64,000 bases of DNA, taken from positions 1-64,000 of the forward strand of contig JAFZKP010000050.1 of NCBI GenBank assembly GCA_017553625.1, read 5' to 3'. Below, one piece after another: positions 10,251-18,067 of this stretch; position 1 is the stretch's first letter; every line of letters begins with the position of its first letter. The translations under genes were made by a program, and so were the position numbers. Under the pieces are notes generated by a model, which searched no databases, had not been told where the DNA came from, and saw only the letters and a list, made by a program, of their open reading frames with translations. This DNA is from Bacteroidales bacterium. Lineage in GTDB: Bacteria; Bacteroidota; Bacteroidia; Bacteroidales; F082.

Positions 10251-10975
10251 TGTCTTATGATAAATCTGTAAGTTATCGTTCCTTTTTGCTTTTCTGCAGC
10301 GTTCTTGTCTGGTGCGAACACTGACGATTTTGCAGCATTTAATGCAATATTGCGCATATTTGCGTTTGTGATGTCTGTGCCTTTTCCAATCTTTGCGTCT
10401 GTTACACGACCATCGCGGTCAACCCAAATGTCGACTACAATTTTACCTTCTTCGTTGAAGTCGGAACTTGGTCTGTGAAGACTTTTGGCATTTCTGCCAC
10501 CGAGGTCAAATGACGCTCCGTCACCGGCACCGCCTTGTCCCTCGTAATTGGCAATGTCATTGCCGCCATTTGGATTACCTTGGTCGCCGGGAGTCATGGT
10601 GTTTCCTTCCGATGACGGCTCTTCCACTGGTTTGTTGACTGGTTTGAACAGTGCTCTCTCATTAACCTTTGGCTCCTCTTTTTTCTTGGGCTTAGGCTCT
10701 TCGAGTGCTGGCGCTTCTTCTGTGTCTTGAGTCACAGTCTCTTCCTTTGGCTGTTGCGGCTGAGGTTTCGGAGTGTTCACCACAGGTTTCGGCTTAGGTT
10801 GCTGCTGAACGCCCATGCCTTGGTTGTACATACCGAGGTTCACCTCAACACCCGCCTCGCCAGGCAATGGCAGGGGAGTGGTGAGAGCCATTTTTATTAA
10901 CAGCCCTATTACAACAGCATGCACGACGACGGTTACAGCTATAGCTATTGTCCTATTTTTGTTTTCTCTTGTCAT
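10247..10975 (-). CDS. TonB-like energy-transducing protein
   Basis: A 242-residue TonB/TolA-type protein. One N-terminal membrane helix (about residues 10-30, AIAVTVVVHAVVIGLLI) is followed by a Pro/Lys/Glu-rich periplasmic spacer (PKPKPVVNTPKPQPQQPKEE) and a C-terminal domain with GKIVVDIWVDRDGRVTDAKI, the TonB C-terminal pattern. It would carry proton-motive force from ExbB-ExbD to outer-membrane receptors. It overlaps exbD and folC by four bases each, showing translational coupling. Confidence 0.88.
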   Translation of the reverse strand: MTRENKNRTIAIAVTVVVHAVVIGLLIKMALTTPLPLPGEAGVEVNLGMYNQGMGVQQQPKPKPVVNTPKPQPQQPKEETVTQDTEEAPALEEPKPKKKEEPKVNERALFKPVNKPVEEPSSEGNTMTPGDQGNPNGGNDIANYEGQGGAGDGASFDLGGRNAKSLHRPSSDFNEEGKIVVDIWVDRDGRVTDAKIGKGTDITNANMRNIALNAAKSSVFAPDKNAAEKQKGTITYRFIIRQ

Positions 10976-11385
10976 TTCTTTGCCGAGGTAGCTAAAAGAA
11001 CCTTGTGGTTCTGATGTGTCTCGTTGTTGATGTTGTTTACTGCGTCAATCACGGTTACTACATATTGCACCGGCACGCTTTTATCGGAACGTACCACTAC
11101 CGTGCCTTCTGCTGCGCCCTTGAGCGCCACCGTGATTTCTGACTGTAGCTGGCTCTCGTTAACAGGACGATCGCCAACGAAATAGTTCATCTTCTCGTTG
11201 ATATACACTGTGACTGTCTGCTTCGCCATCGTACGGCTGTTGCTTTGCGGCAACAACAGCTTTATGGCGTTAGGAGCCACCAGCGTTGATGTCAGCATGA
11301 AGAAGATGAGGAGCAGGAACACGAGGTCCGACATGGACGACGAGTTGAAGTCGATTCTTCTCTGGTTTCTTCTCTTTAGTGCCAT
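10972..11385 (-). CDS. exbD: ExbD/TolR-family biopolymer transport protein
   Basis: A 137-residue inner-membrane protein with one transmembrane helix (SDLVFLLLIFFMLTSTLV, about residues 19-36) containing the conserved aspartate needed for proton coupling, and a periplasmic domain ending in the DAVNNINNE region. It forms the stator-like motor with ExbB that energises TonB. It lies three bases after exbB and overlaps tonB by four, in the common exbB-exbD-tonB order. A TolR role cannot be excluded from sequence alone. Confidence 0.9.
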   Translation of the reverse strand: MALKRRNQRRIDFNSSSMSDLVFLLLIFFMLTSTLVAPNAIKLLLPQSNSRTMAKQTVTVYINEKMNYFVGDRPVNESQLQSEITVALKGAAEGTVVVRSDKSVPVQYVVTVIDAVNNINNETHQNHKVLLATSAKK

Positions 11386-11388
11386 GGC

Positions 11389-12075
11389 TTATTGTGCTGG
11401 TTCGTTCAAAACATCCATAAACTCAATGCTCTTCGACTCAAGCAGGTTCACCACCTTGTCGATTTGCGAAACGAGGATATTGTAGAAAATAAAGGCGATG
11501 ATACCGACGATAAGACCGCCCACGGTTGTCACCATTGCCTGATAAATACCTGTTGAGAGAAGCTCAATGTCGATGTTGTTGCCTGCCATTGACATGTCGT
11601 AGAAGGCACGGATCATACCGATGACAGTGCCGAGGAAGCCGAGCATAGGACCGGCGCCAGAAATCATGGCGAGGAGCGCGACACCTTTCTCGAGATTGCT
11701 AACTTCAAGATTACCAACGTTTTCGATGGCAGTCTGAATGTCATTCAAAGGCTTGCCGATTCTCGCTATACCTTTTTCAATCATCCTTGAAAGTGGAGTG
11801 GAGCGTTTCTGGCATAATACCTTCGCTTCGTTTAAGTTGCCTTCCTTCATGTAGTTGCGGATGGTGTCCATAAACATGTCGTCTTTTTTCGACGCTCTGT
11901 TGATGGTGATGAATCTTTCGATGAAGATGTAGACGGCAATAACAGAAAAAACTGCAAGCAAAAGCATTATCCAACCGCCTTGAACTGTCATTTCCCATAA
12001 TGACATGCGAATCTCTGTCGCCTCTGTAACTGATTCAGCAACAGGGACTTGTAATAAAAAACTTGTTAAACTCAT
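11389..12075 (-). CDS. exbB: ExbB/TolQ/MotA-family proton channel protein
   Basis: A 228-residue inner-membrane protein with three transmembrane segments (GGWIMLLLAVFSVIAVYIF near the N-terminus, then GVALLAMISGAGPMLGFLG and TVGGLIVGIIAFIFYNIL). The motif GAGPMLGFLGTVIGMI is diagnostic of the MotA/TolQ/ExbB channel domain. It forms the pentameric channel around ExbD. The ATG at 12075 is preferred over a TTG two codons earlier. It is the first gene of the exbB-exbD-tonB-folC unit. Confidence 0.92.
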   Translation of the reverse strand: MSLTSFLLQVPVAESVTEATEIRMSLWEMTVQGGWIMLLLAVFSVIAVYIFIERFITINRASKKDDMFMDTIRNYMKEGNLNEAKVLCQKRSTPLSRMIEKGIARIGKPLNDIQTAIENVGNLEVSNLEKGVALLAMISGAGPMLGFLGTVIGMIRAFYDMSMAGNNIDIELLSTGIYQAMVTTVGGLIVGIIAFIFYNILVSQIDKVVNLLESKSIEFMDVLNEPAQ

Positions 12076-12124
12076 ATACAATTATTTGTCATTTATTTTT
12101 ATAAACATTCAAACGACAAATATA

Positions 12125-13027
12125 TTATATTTCTGTGAATCTTTTAACAATTTTTTCACTATAAGTGCGAGAAACTGGAACTGATTCCAAACCCGACTGG
12201 TTGAAATCGATAGAATAACCTTCCGCTTCGTTGCGTATCAGCTTGATATTGTTGGTGTTAACGATATAAGTGCGATGGCAGCGCATAAGCGGAGTGTTGG
12301 CAAATGTGTCTTCAATTGCCTGAATTTTATTGCGAAGCACGAAAGAGCTGATGCCACCTTTATTATTATAGAACACATTCACGTAGTTTCCTTCCGCTTT
12401 GATGTAATAAACGTTATCAAGCTTTACAGTGAATTTCAAAGCACCTGTATAGTCGTGGAAGTTGATGATGTCAGGATTCTCCGTCACCAGTTTTTCTGTT
12501 GGGCTGCTTTTGGGTATGTTTTGAGCATCGTTATCGTTAGATTGTATCACTCTTCTTGCTATTTTCAATACTCGTTGGGCATCAAGAAGTGCGAAACTGA
12601 GGTCGGTGACAATGAATGGAAAACCTAATGCAATGAATGTCACCAGAATACTTTTTCCAACAATAAGACCCTCTGTATGCTCTTCTACATGCATGATTCC
12701 CAACGATATATATGCATGGAACAGTCCAATGAGCACTATCTCACCCAATGTCCAAAAGATATATTTAGGTAATGTAAACCTGATAAGTCTTTTTGACATG
12801 TAATACATCATTATTCTGCTGAAAATCAAGAAGATGGTTGAGAAAATGATGAAGAACGCCGTATATATGAATTTGTCTTGTTCTTCCAATGAGAACCACG
12901 CTGTCGTTGTATCAGATAATGGTATATATACAGCCAAAAACGCTATCGCGAAGAGCACGGAGATTGTCACCTGGACAATCAGATTGTTCTTCTCGATTAG
13001 GTAATGTGGCAATTTTTTTCTCTGCAT
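12125..13027 (-). CDS. Membrane-anchored LytTR-family transcription regulator
   Basis: A roughly 300-residue protein with four predicted membrane segments in the N-terminal half (for example VQVTISVLFAIAFLAVYI and ILVTFIALGFPFIVTDL) and a C-terminal LytTR DNA-binding domain from about residue 190. LytTR hallmarks are VYYIKAEGNYVNVFY, FVLRNKIQAIE, MRCHRTYIVN and VPVSRTYSEKI. Proteins of this family bind pairs of short direct repeats spaced about two helical turns. The gene is divergent from the fabH operon, and a seven-box array with that spacing fills the gap, so it is a strong candidate regulator of that operon and of itself. The ATG at 13027 is preferred over the TTG at 13048, which lies in the promoter. 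Confidence 0.88.
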   Translation of the reverse strand: MQRKKLPHYLIEKNNLIVQVTISVLFAIAFLAVYIPLSDTTTAWFSLEEQDKFIYTAFFIIFSTIFLIFSRIMMYYMSKRLIRFTLPKYIFWTLGEIVLIGLFHAYISLGIMHVEEHTEGLIVGKSILVTFIALGFPFIVTDLSFALLDAQRVLKIARRVIQSNDNDAQNIPKSSPTEKLVTENPDIINFHDYTGALKFTVKLDNVYYIKAEGNYVNVFYNNKGGISSFVLRNKIQAIEDTFANTPLMRCHRTYIVNTNNIKLIRNEAEGYSIDFNQSGLESVPVSRTYSEKIVKRFTEI

Positions 13028-13045
13028 AGCCGATTTTTTACGCTG

Positions 13046-13053
13046 CAAATATA
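13046..13053 (-). promoter_or_regulatory. LytTR gene promoter, -7 element TATATTTG (minus strand)
   Basis: Plus-strand bases CAAATATA are TATATTTG on the minus strand. A TTG on the minus strand at 13071-13073 lies at a suitable -33 distance. The phased array starts immediately upstream of that -33 element. Confidence 0.6.
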
Positions 13054-13077
13054 CAAATATTAATAATACGCAATGAA

Positions 13078-13214
13078 TTTCGTCACAAAAATTAATTATT
13101 TCATCACAAAAAATAAAATTTTGTCACAAAATTGCATAATTTCGTCACAAAATGGCGTATTTCGTCACAAAACAACCGAATCTGTCACAATTCTATCATA
13201 TTTCGTCACAAAAA
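13078..13214. promoter_or_regulatory. Array of seven helically phased TTTCGTCACAAAA boxes
   Basis: Boxes begin at 13078, 13099, 13119, 13140, 13160, 13180 and 13201, at intervals of 21, 20, 21, 20, 20 and 21 bp. The core (G/A)TCACAA is present in all seven. Spacing of two helical turns puts every box on one DNA face. The array fills the space between the -33 region of the LytTR gene and the promoter of fabH. Direct repeats at about 21 bp match the known geometry of LytTR binding, but assigning the neighbouring regulator is inference. Confidence 0.8.
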
Positions 13215-13237
13215 ATCCTCATGCGGTTTTATAAGAG

Positions 13238-13245
13238 TACTTTTG
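13238..13245 (+). promoter_or_regulatory. fabH operon promoter, -7 element TACTTTTG
   Basis: Matches TAnnTTTG, with transcription expected near 13249 and a leader of about 55 bases. No TTTG is seen at the -33 position; instead the last box of the phased array ends about 25 bp upstream, as expected for an activator-dependent promoter. Confidence 0.6.
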
Positions 13246-13303
13246 CATCGGTTTGAAAACGAAAATTAAAGTAAAAAATATTGAATAACTAAATTTAATT
13301 GTA

Positions 13304-14251
13304 ATGAAAATTTCAGGAATAGGTAGTTCGCTTCCAAAGCAGGTCGTGACAAACCAGATGCTTGCAGAGATTCTTGACACATCTGACGAATGGATCACAA
13401 CACGCACGGGTATCAAAGAACGTCGCGTTCTTTCTTCTGAATATGTGCTTGACCTTGCTGTTGACGCATCATTGAAGGCTCTTGCCGATGCAAAAATGGA
13501 ACCGAAAGACCTTGATTTCGTCATTTGCGCCAACGTCGTAAATGAGTATGTGACACCGGCTCTGAGCTGCATCGTGAAAGAGAAGATCGGCGCCAAGTGC
13601 CCTTGCATCGACCTCAACGGAGCCTGCGTGGGCTTCATCTATGCCTGCGACATCGCGGAAGCATATTATAAAATAGGTAAAGTAAAGAACGTCCTCGTGG
13701 TGTGCGCCGAAGCTCCGGCACACATGCTTGACTGGCATGACCGTACTTGCGCAGTGTTGTTCGGGGCAGGTGCTGGTGCTGCTGTTCTCACACCAGGTGA
13801 CAATATCATCGCCACACGCCTGACAAGCTCTGACGGATGGGACCGTCTCTATGAAATGCATGACTTGCAATGGTGCCCATACGACACAAAGGGCAGGACA
13901 AACTTGCCTCTTGTCATGCATGGACAGGATGTGTTCAAATTCGCAACCTCAACTTGCGTAAACGACTTGAAACACTTGCTTGATGAAGCAAAAATGTCTG
14001 CCGATGACATTGACACATATTTCATTCATCAGGCTAATTTAAGAATTATAAAATACATTGAACAGATGCTCAAACAGCCGACAGAGAAGTTCCCGACAAA
14101 CATTGAGAAATATGGTAACACATCGTCGGCGAGCCTCCCAATTCTGCTTGACGAGACAAAACGTGCAGGCAAGCTCAAAGAAGGCGACATGCTCGCATTC
14201 AGCGCTTTCGGTGCAGGCCTCGTATCTGGTGCAATGATTATGAAATGGTAA
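13304..14251 (+). CDS. fabH: 3-oxoacyl-ACP synthase III (FabH-type ketosynthase)
   Basis: Thiolase-fold condensing enzyme (315 aa) that joins a CoA-activated primer to malonyl-ACP to begin acyl chains. The catalytic triad is present: Cys in DLNGACVGFIYA (about residue 110), His in YFIHQANLRII and Asn in EKYGNTSSAS. The C-terminus SAFGAGLVSGAMIMKW is typical. It is the first gene of an eight-gene operon and begins after a promoter with an unusual upstream box array. A second fabH elsewhere may serve bulk membrane lipid synthesis; the chain made here is unknown. Confidence 0.93.
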   Translation: MKISGIGSSLPKQVVTNQMLAEILDTSDEWITTRTGIKERRVLSSEYVLDLAVDASLKALADAKMEPKDLDFVICANVVNEYVTPALSCIVKEKIGAKCPCIDLNGACVGFIYACDIAEAYYKIGKVKNVLVVCAEAPAHMLDWHDRTCAVLFGAGAGAAVLTPGDNIIATRLTSSDGWDRLYEMHDLQWCPYDTKGRTNLPLVMHGQDVFKFATSTCVNDLKHLLDEAKMSADDIDTYFIHQANLRIIKYIEQMLKQPTEKFPTNIEKYGNTSSASLPILLDETKRAGKLKEGDMLAFSAFGAGLVSGAMIMKW

Positions 14252-14256
14252 TTAAT

Positions 14257-15495
14257 ATGGAAAAAAGAAGAGTAGTTATAACAGGAATGGGTGTTGTTTC
14301 TCCAGTTGGAAACAATATTGAGACATTCCATAAAAATATCATGGACGGTTTATGTGGCATCGGCCTCATCACAAAGTTCAACACAGATGACCTTCCGTCA
14401 AAGGTCGCGGGAGAGATTAAAGATTTCAATCCTGCTGAGTATAATCTTGAGATACCTTTCGTTCGTCGTAACGACTTGTTCTCGGTTTACGCCATGGCAG
14501 CAGCCACACAGGCGATGCAAGGCAATGAGGATGGTTGGGATCCTGACCGTCTCGGCGTGTACATCGGCTCGGGTATCGGCGGCTTCGACACCATGATGCG
14601 CGAGATGCACAAACTTGAGACAGAAGGTCCGCGCTGGGTCTCCCCATTGATGATCCCTACCATGATTGCAAATATGGCATCAGGTAACGTGGCTATCCGT
14701 TTCAACGCTCATGGCGTTTGCATCCCAGTTGTTACAGCATGTGCAACAAGCACCAACGCTATAGGCGAAGCTTACCGCGCCATCAAGGACGGTTACGCTG
14801 ACGGTATCATTGCAGGCGGTACAGAAGCACCTATTAATAGATTGTCGATTGCAGGTTTCGCCAACGCAAAAGCTCTGACAAAGTCAGAAGACCCGAATGC
14901 GGCATCATTGCCGTTTGACTCACGTCGTGCAGGATTCGTCATTGCGGAAGGCGCTGGCATCGTTTTGATGGAGGAATATGAACATGCCAAGAGACGTGGA
15001 GCTACAATATACGCTGAGGTTTGCGGTTACGGAAACACATGCGACGCGCATCATGTGACAGCTCCGCATCCTGAAGGAACATACGCTGCCAAGGCTATCA
15101 AGATGGCATTGGACGAGGCTGGTTATCAGGATGGCATAGACCTCCTTTACGTTAACGCTCACGGAACAGGCACTGCTCTTAACGACTCGTCAGAGACAGC
15201 TGCTTTGAAGAAGGCATTGGGCGAGGAAGAGGCACGCAGAGCCATGATAAGCTCAACAAAATCAATGATGGGACACCTTCTCGGTGCAGCGGGCGCAGTG
15301 GAAATCATCGCCTCAGTGCTCGCACTTCGCGACGGCATGGTGCCTCCTACAATCAACCTCAACGAGCCTGACCCGAATTGCGACCTTAACTACACTCCAA
15401 ACAAGGCTGTGAAGGCTGACCTCACAATCGCAGTGTCGGAATCATTGGGCTTCGGCGGACATAACGGCGCAGTCGCATTAAGACCGATAAAATAA
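14257..15495 (+). CDS. fabF: 3-oxoacyl-ACP synthase II (FabF-type ketosynthase)
   Basis: Chain-elongating beta-ketoacyl-ACP synthase of about 412 aa. The active-site Cys lies in VTACATSTNAIG, one catalytic His in NAHGTGTALNDSSE and the other in STKSMMGHLLGAAGAVE, so the Cys-His-His triad is intact. The ATG at 14257 (MEKRRVVITGMGVV) is preferred over one at 14245 that overlaps fabH. It lies five bases after fabH, so the two are translated from one message. It would extend the product of FabH using malonyl-ACP. Confidence 0.93.
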   Translation: MEKRRVVITGMGVVSPVGNNIETFHKNIMDGLCGIGLITKFNTDDLPSKVAGEIKDFNPAEYNLEIPFVRRNDLFSVYAMAAATQAMQGNEDGWDPDRLGVYIGSGIGGFDTMMREMHKLETEGPRWVSPLMIPTMIANMASGNVAIRFNAHGVCIPVVTACATSTNAIGEAYRAIKDGYADGIIAGGTEAPINRLSIAGFANAKALTKSEDPNAASLPFDSRRAGFVIAEGAGIVLMEEYEHAKRRGATIYAEVCGYGNTCDAHHVTAPHPEGTYAAKAIKMALDEAGYQDGIDLLYVNAHGTGTALNDSSETAALKKALGEEEARRAMISSTKSMMGHLLGAAGAVEIIASVLALRDGMVPPTINLNEPDPNCDLNYTPNKAVKADLTIAVSESLGFGGHNGAVALRPIK

Positions 15496-15516
15496 GTAAT
15501 TGAAAATCATATAGCT

Positions 15517-15942
15517 ATGACAAGAGAAGAATTAAAAAACTATTTACCTCATCGCGAGCCTATGTTGCTCATTGACGAGATTGAGATTGACGACCAGCAT
15601 GTCGCCCATTCAAAATATCACGTCAGGGGCGATGAGTTTTTCCTCCAGGGACATTTCCCAGGCAACCCAGTGGTGCCGGGTGTCATCCTCTGCGAGATTA
15701 TGGCTCAGAGCTGCGCTCTCCTAATGAAGGACGACCTTCCGGGCAAGCTCACATTCTACACAGGCATCAACAATGTGCGATTCAAAAATCAGGTTCTTCC
15801 TGGCGACACCATTGAAGTGGATGCAGTCTTGACAGCACACCGCGCAAACATTTATTTCTGTGATGCAAAACTCAGCGTTGCCGGAAAACAATGCGTCAGC
15901 GGAAGCCTGTCGTTCGCTCTCGTTCCAAGAACAGAAAAATAA
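15517..15942 (+). CDS. fabZ: 3-hydroxyacyl-ACP dehydratase FabZ
   Basis: Hot-dog-fold dehydratase (141 aa) that removes water from 3-hydroxyacyl-ACP to give the trans-2-enoyl form. The motif LPHREPMLLIDEI and the active-site segment GHFPGNPVVPGVILCE, with catalytic His and Glu, match FabZ closely. It stands alone, not fused to LpxC as the FabZ of many Bacteroidota is, which suggests a second, pathway-specific copy. It is followed 11 bases later by etfB. Confidence 0.93.
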   Translation: MTREELKNYLPHREPMLLIDEIEIDDQHVAHSKYHVRGDEFFLQGHFPGNPVVPGVILCEIMAQSCALLMKDDLPGKLTFYTGINNVRFKNQVLPGDTIEVDAVLTAHRANIYFCDAKLSVAGKQCVSGSLSFALVPRTEK

Positions 15943-15953
15943 AATCAGATATA

Positions 15954-16778
15954 ATGCAGAAGAAAGATTTTCAAATAGTTGTGTTGGCAAAACAGGTGCC
16001 TGATACCAAGAATGTTGGTAAGGACGCCATGAATGCCGACGGCACCATCAACCGCGCGGCTCTTCCTGCCATCTTCAACCCGGATGACATGAAGGCTCTT
16101 GAGATGGCTCTGATGTGCCGTGATAGAATCAAAGCAGAAAACAACATCGATGTTAAAGTTACTGTCATCACCATGGGACCTCCACGCGCTTCCGAGATTA
16201 TCCGCGAGGCTTTATACCGTGGTGCAGACAATGGTTTTGTAGTAAGTGACAAACGTTTTGCAGCATCAGACACATTGGCAACATCATACGCTTTGTCGAT
16301 GGCTATCAAGAAGTTGGGTCATTATGACGTGGTATTTACAGGCCGTCAGGCTATTGATGGAGATACCGCACAGGTTGGACCACAGACAGCAGAGAAACTC
16401 GACGTGCCACAAATCACTTACGCTGACGAGCTTGTTGCAGTGACACCTGAGACCATCCGTCTTAAGAGAGTGCTTCAGCATGGCATCGAGGTCGTGGAAG
16501 CGAATCTTCCGGCTCTCGTTACAGTTCACGGTAACGCACACGAATGCCGCTCACGCCACGCTCATCTCGTAATCAAGAAGAAAAACACAGAAATCCCAAT
16601 GTGGACAGCTGATGACATCAATCCTGATTTCGAAAGATTAGGACTGAAAGGTTCTCCGACAAAGGTTAAAAACATCGAGAACGTTGTTCTCACAAAGAAA
16701 GAAAGCATCACAATAAACAGCGATGACGAAGGTATCAAAGGATTGATTGAAGACCTTACAGCGTCGCATATTTTCTAA
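15954..16778 (+). CDS. etfB: Electron transfer flavoprotein beta subunit
   Basis: About 274 aa; the ATG at 15954 begins MQKKDFQIVVLAKQVPD, the normal EtfB start. It carries AMP or FAD in the EtfAB heterodimer. The segments NPDDMKALEMAL, VTVITMGPPRA, ALYRGADNGFVVSD and GRQAIDGDTAQVGPQ resemble EtfB of strict anaerobes whose Etf works with acyl-CoA dehydrogenases, including electron-bifurcating forms. Whether this one bifurcates cannot be decided by reading. It lies between fabZ and acpP, so the flavoprotein is embedded in an ACP-dependent operon. Confidence 0.92.
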   Translation: MQKKDFQIVVLAKQVPDTKNVGKDAMNADGTINRAALPAIFNPDDMKALEMALMCRDRIKAENNIDVKVTVITMGPPRASEIIREALYRGADNGFVVSDKRFAASDTLATSYALSMAIKKLGHYDVVFTGRQAIDGDTAQVGPQTAEKLDVPQITYADELVAVTPETIRLKRVLQHGIEVVEANLPALVTVHGNAHECRSRHAHLVIKKKNTEIPMWTADDINPDFERLGLKGSPTKVKNIENVVLTKKESITINSDDEGIKGLIEDLTASHIF

Positions 16779-16835
16779 AAACAAACCCTTTTCTAAAACT
16801 AAAACAAATTATTAACATTAAAAATTCTTAAAATC

Positions 16836-17072
16836 ATGAATACAAAAGAAAAAATCACTGAAATCATCGTTAACAAACTGAATTGCGATCCTGCACAAGT
16901 CACAGAAGACGCTGGCTTTGTCACAACATTAGGCGCAGACTCATTGGACATCGTTGAGCTTATCATGGACATCGAGCGTGAGTTCGAAATCACCATCCCG
17001 GATAACATGACAGAAAAAATCGTCACAGTGGGCGACGCAATCAAAGTTGTTGAAGAAATCAAGGCAAAATAA
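16836..17072 (+). CDS. acpP: Acyl carrier protein
   Basis: A 78-residue acidic four-helix carrier. The phosphopantetheine attachment serine is in LGADSLDIVELIMDIE (about residue 39). It lies between etfB and etfA and its TAA overlaps the etfA ATG by one base. This nesting of a carrier protein between the two Etf subunits is unusual and suggests that the acyl chains handled by the Etf-linked dehydrogenase are attached to ACP. Confidence 0.95.
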   Translation: MNTKEKITEIIVNKLNCDPAQVTEDAGFVTTLGADSLDIVELIMDIEREFEITIPDNMTEKIVTVGDAIKVVEEIKAK

Positions 17073-18067
17073 TGAATAACATTATTGTTTATTGTGAAGT
17101 AAAAGACGACGGCAAGATCGCCGATGTGAGCTTGGAACTTTGTTCAAAGGCTCGTCATCTCGCCGACAGACTCAACGTCAATGTTGATGCCGCTGTCATA
17201 GGCAACAATCTCAAAGGTCTTGAGAATGAGTTGTTTACACATGGTGTGAACACTGTTTTCGTCCTTGAAGATTCACGTCTGGGATTCTATCAGACGTTGC
17301 CGCATTTCAGTGTGATGACAAAACTCATCGAGCGTGAGAAGCCGTATTCGGTGCTCTTCGGAGCAACTCCTGTCGGTCGTGACCTCGGTCCGAGAGTGGC
17401 GTCATATCTCCGTTGCGGTCTCACAGCAGATTGTACGGCTCTCGATATCGACGAAAACGGTAATCTGATGCAGATTCGTCCTGCTTTCGGCGGTAACATC
17501 ATCGCAACAATCATCTGTCCGGACGTGCGTCCACAGATGGCTACGGTGCGCGAAGGCGTCATGAAACAGGAAGTGTTTGAGAAACAGAAGAATACGGCTG
17601 TTGTGAAACTCAACGCTGCCGAGTTCTTGAATGACGCTGATTTCGTGGTGAAAATCATTGAGCGTAAGCTTGAAGAGAAGAAAATCGATATCAAAGGCGC
17701 TCCTATCATCGTGTCAGGCGGTTACGGTATGGGCTGCAAGGAAAACTTCAAGCTTTTGCACGAACTTGCTGACCTTCTTGGTGGAGAAGTCGGTGCCACA
17801 CGTGCCGCTGTCGACGCTGGTTTTGCAGAGCCTGAAAGACAGGTCGGTCAGACGGGTGTCACAGTGCGTCCGAAGGTGTACATTGCATGCGGTATCTCTG
17901 GCGCGGTGCAGCACCGCTCTGGTATGGAACAGTCAGCATTGATTATCTCTATCAACACTGACCCGCACGCTCCAATCAACTCTATCGCAGACTACGTCAT
18001 CACTGGTGATGCCGCAGATGTTGTGTCGAAGATGATAAAATATTGTAAATCAAATAGTAAGAAATAA
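17072..18067 (+). CDS. etfA: Electron transfer flavoprotein alpha subunit
   Basis: The 331-residue alpha subunit that binds the electron-carrying FAD. The C-terminal FAD domain is complete: IIVSGGYGMGCKENF, GATRAAVDAGF, RQVGQTGVTVRPKVYIACG and GISGAVQHRSGM. It forms a dimer with EtfB and exchanges electrons with the acyl-CoA dehydrogenase encoded next. It overlaps both acpP and the dehydrogenase gene by one base (TAATG), evidence of tight translational coupling. Confidence 0.94.
   Translation: MNNIIVYCEVKDDGKIADVSLELCSKARHLADRLNVNVDAAVIGNNLKGLENELFTHGVNTVFVLEDSRLGFYQTLPHFSVMTKLIEREKPYSVLFGATPVGRDLGPRVASYLRCGLTADCTALDIDENGNLMQIRPAFGGNIIATIICPDVRPQMATVREGVMKQEVFEKQKNTAVVKLNAAEFLNDADFVVKIIERKLEEKKIDIKGAPIIVSGGYGMGCKENFKLLHELADLLGGEVGATRAAVDAGFAEPERQVGQTGVTVRPKVYIACGISGAVQHRSGMEQSALIISINTDPHAPINSIADYVITGDAADVVSKMIKYCKSNSKK

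Noticed and set aside
13078-13214. Possible CRISPR array
   Set aside because: Repeats are about 13 bp and spacers about 8 bp; both are far too short, and no cas gene is nearby. The phased layout between two promoters fits operators better.
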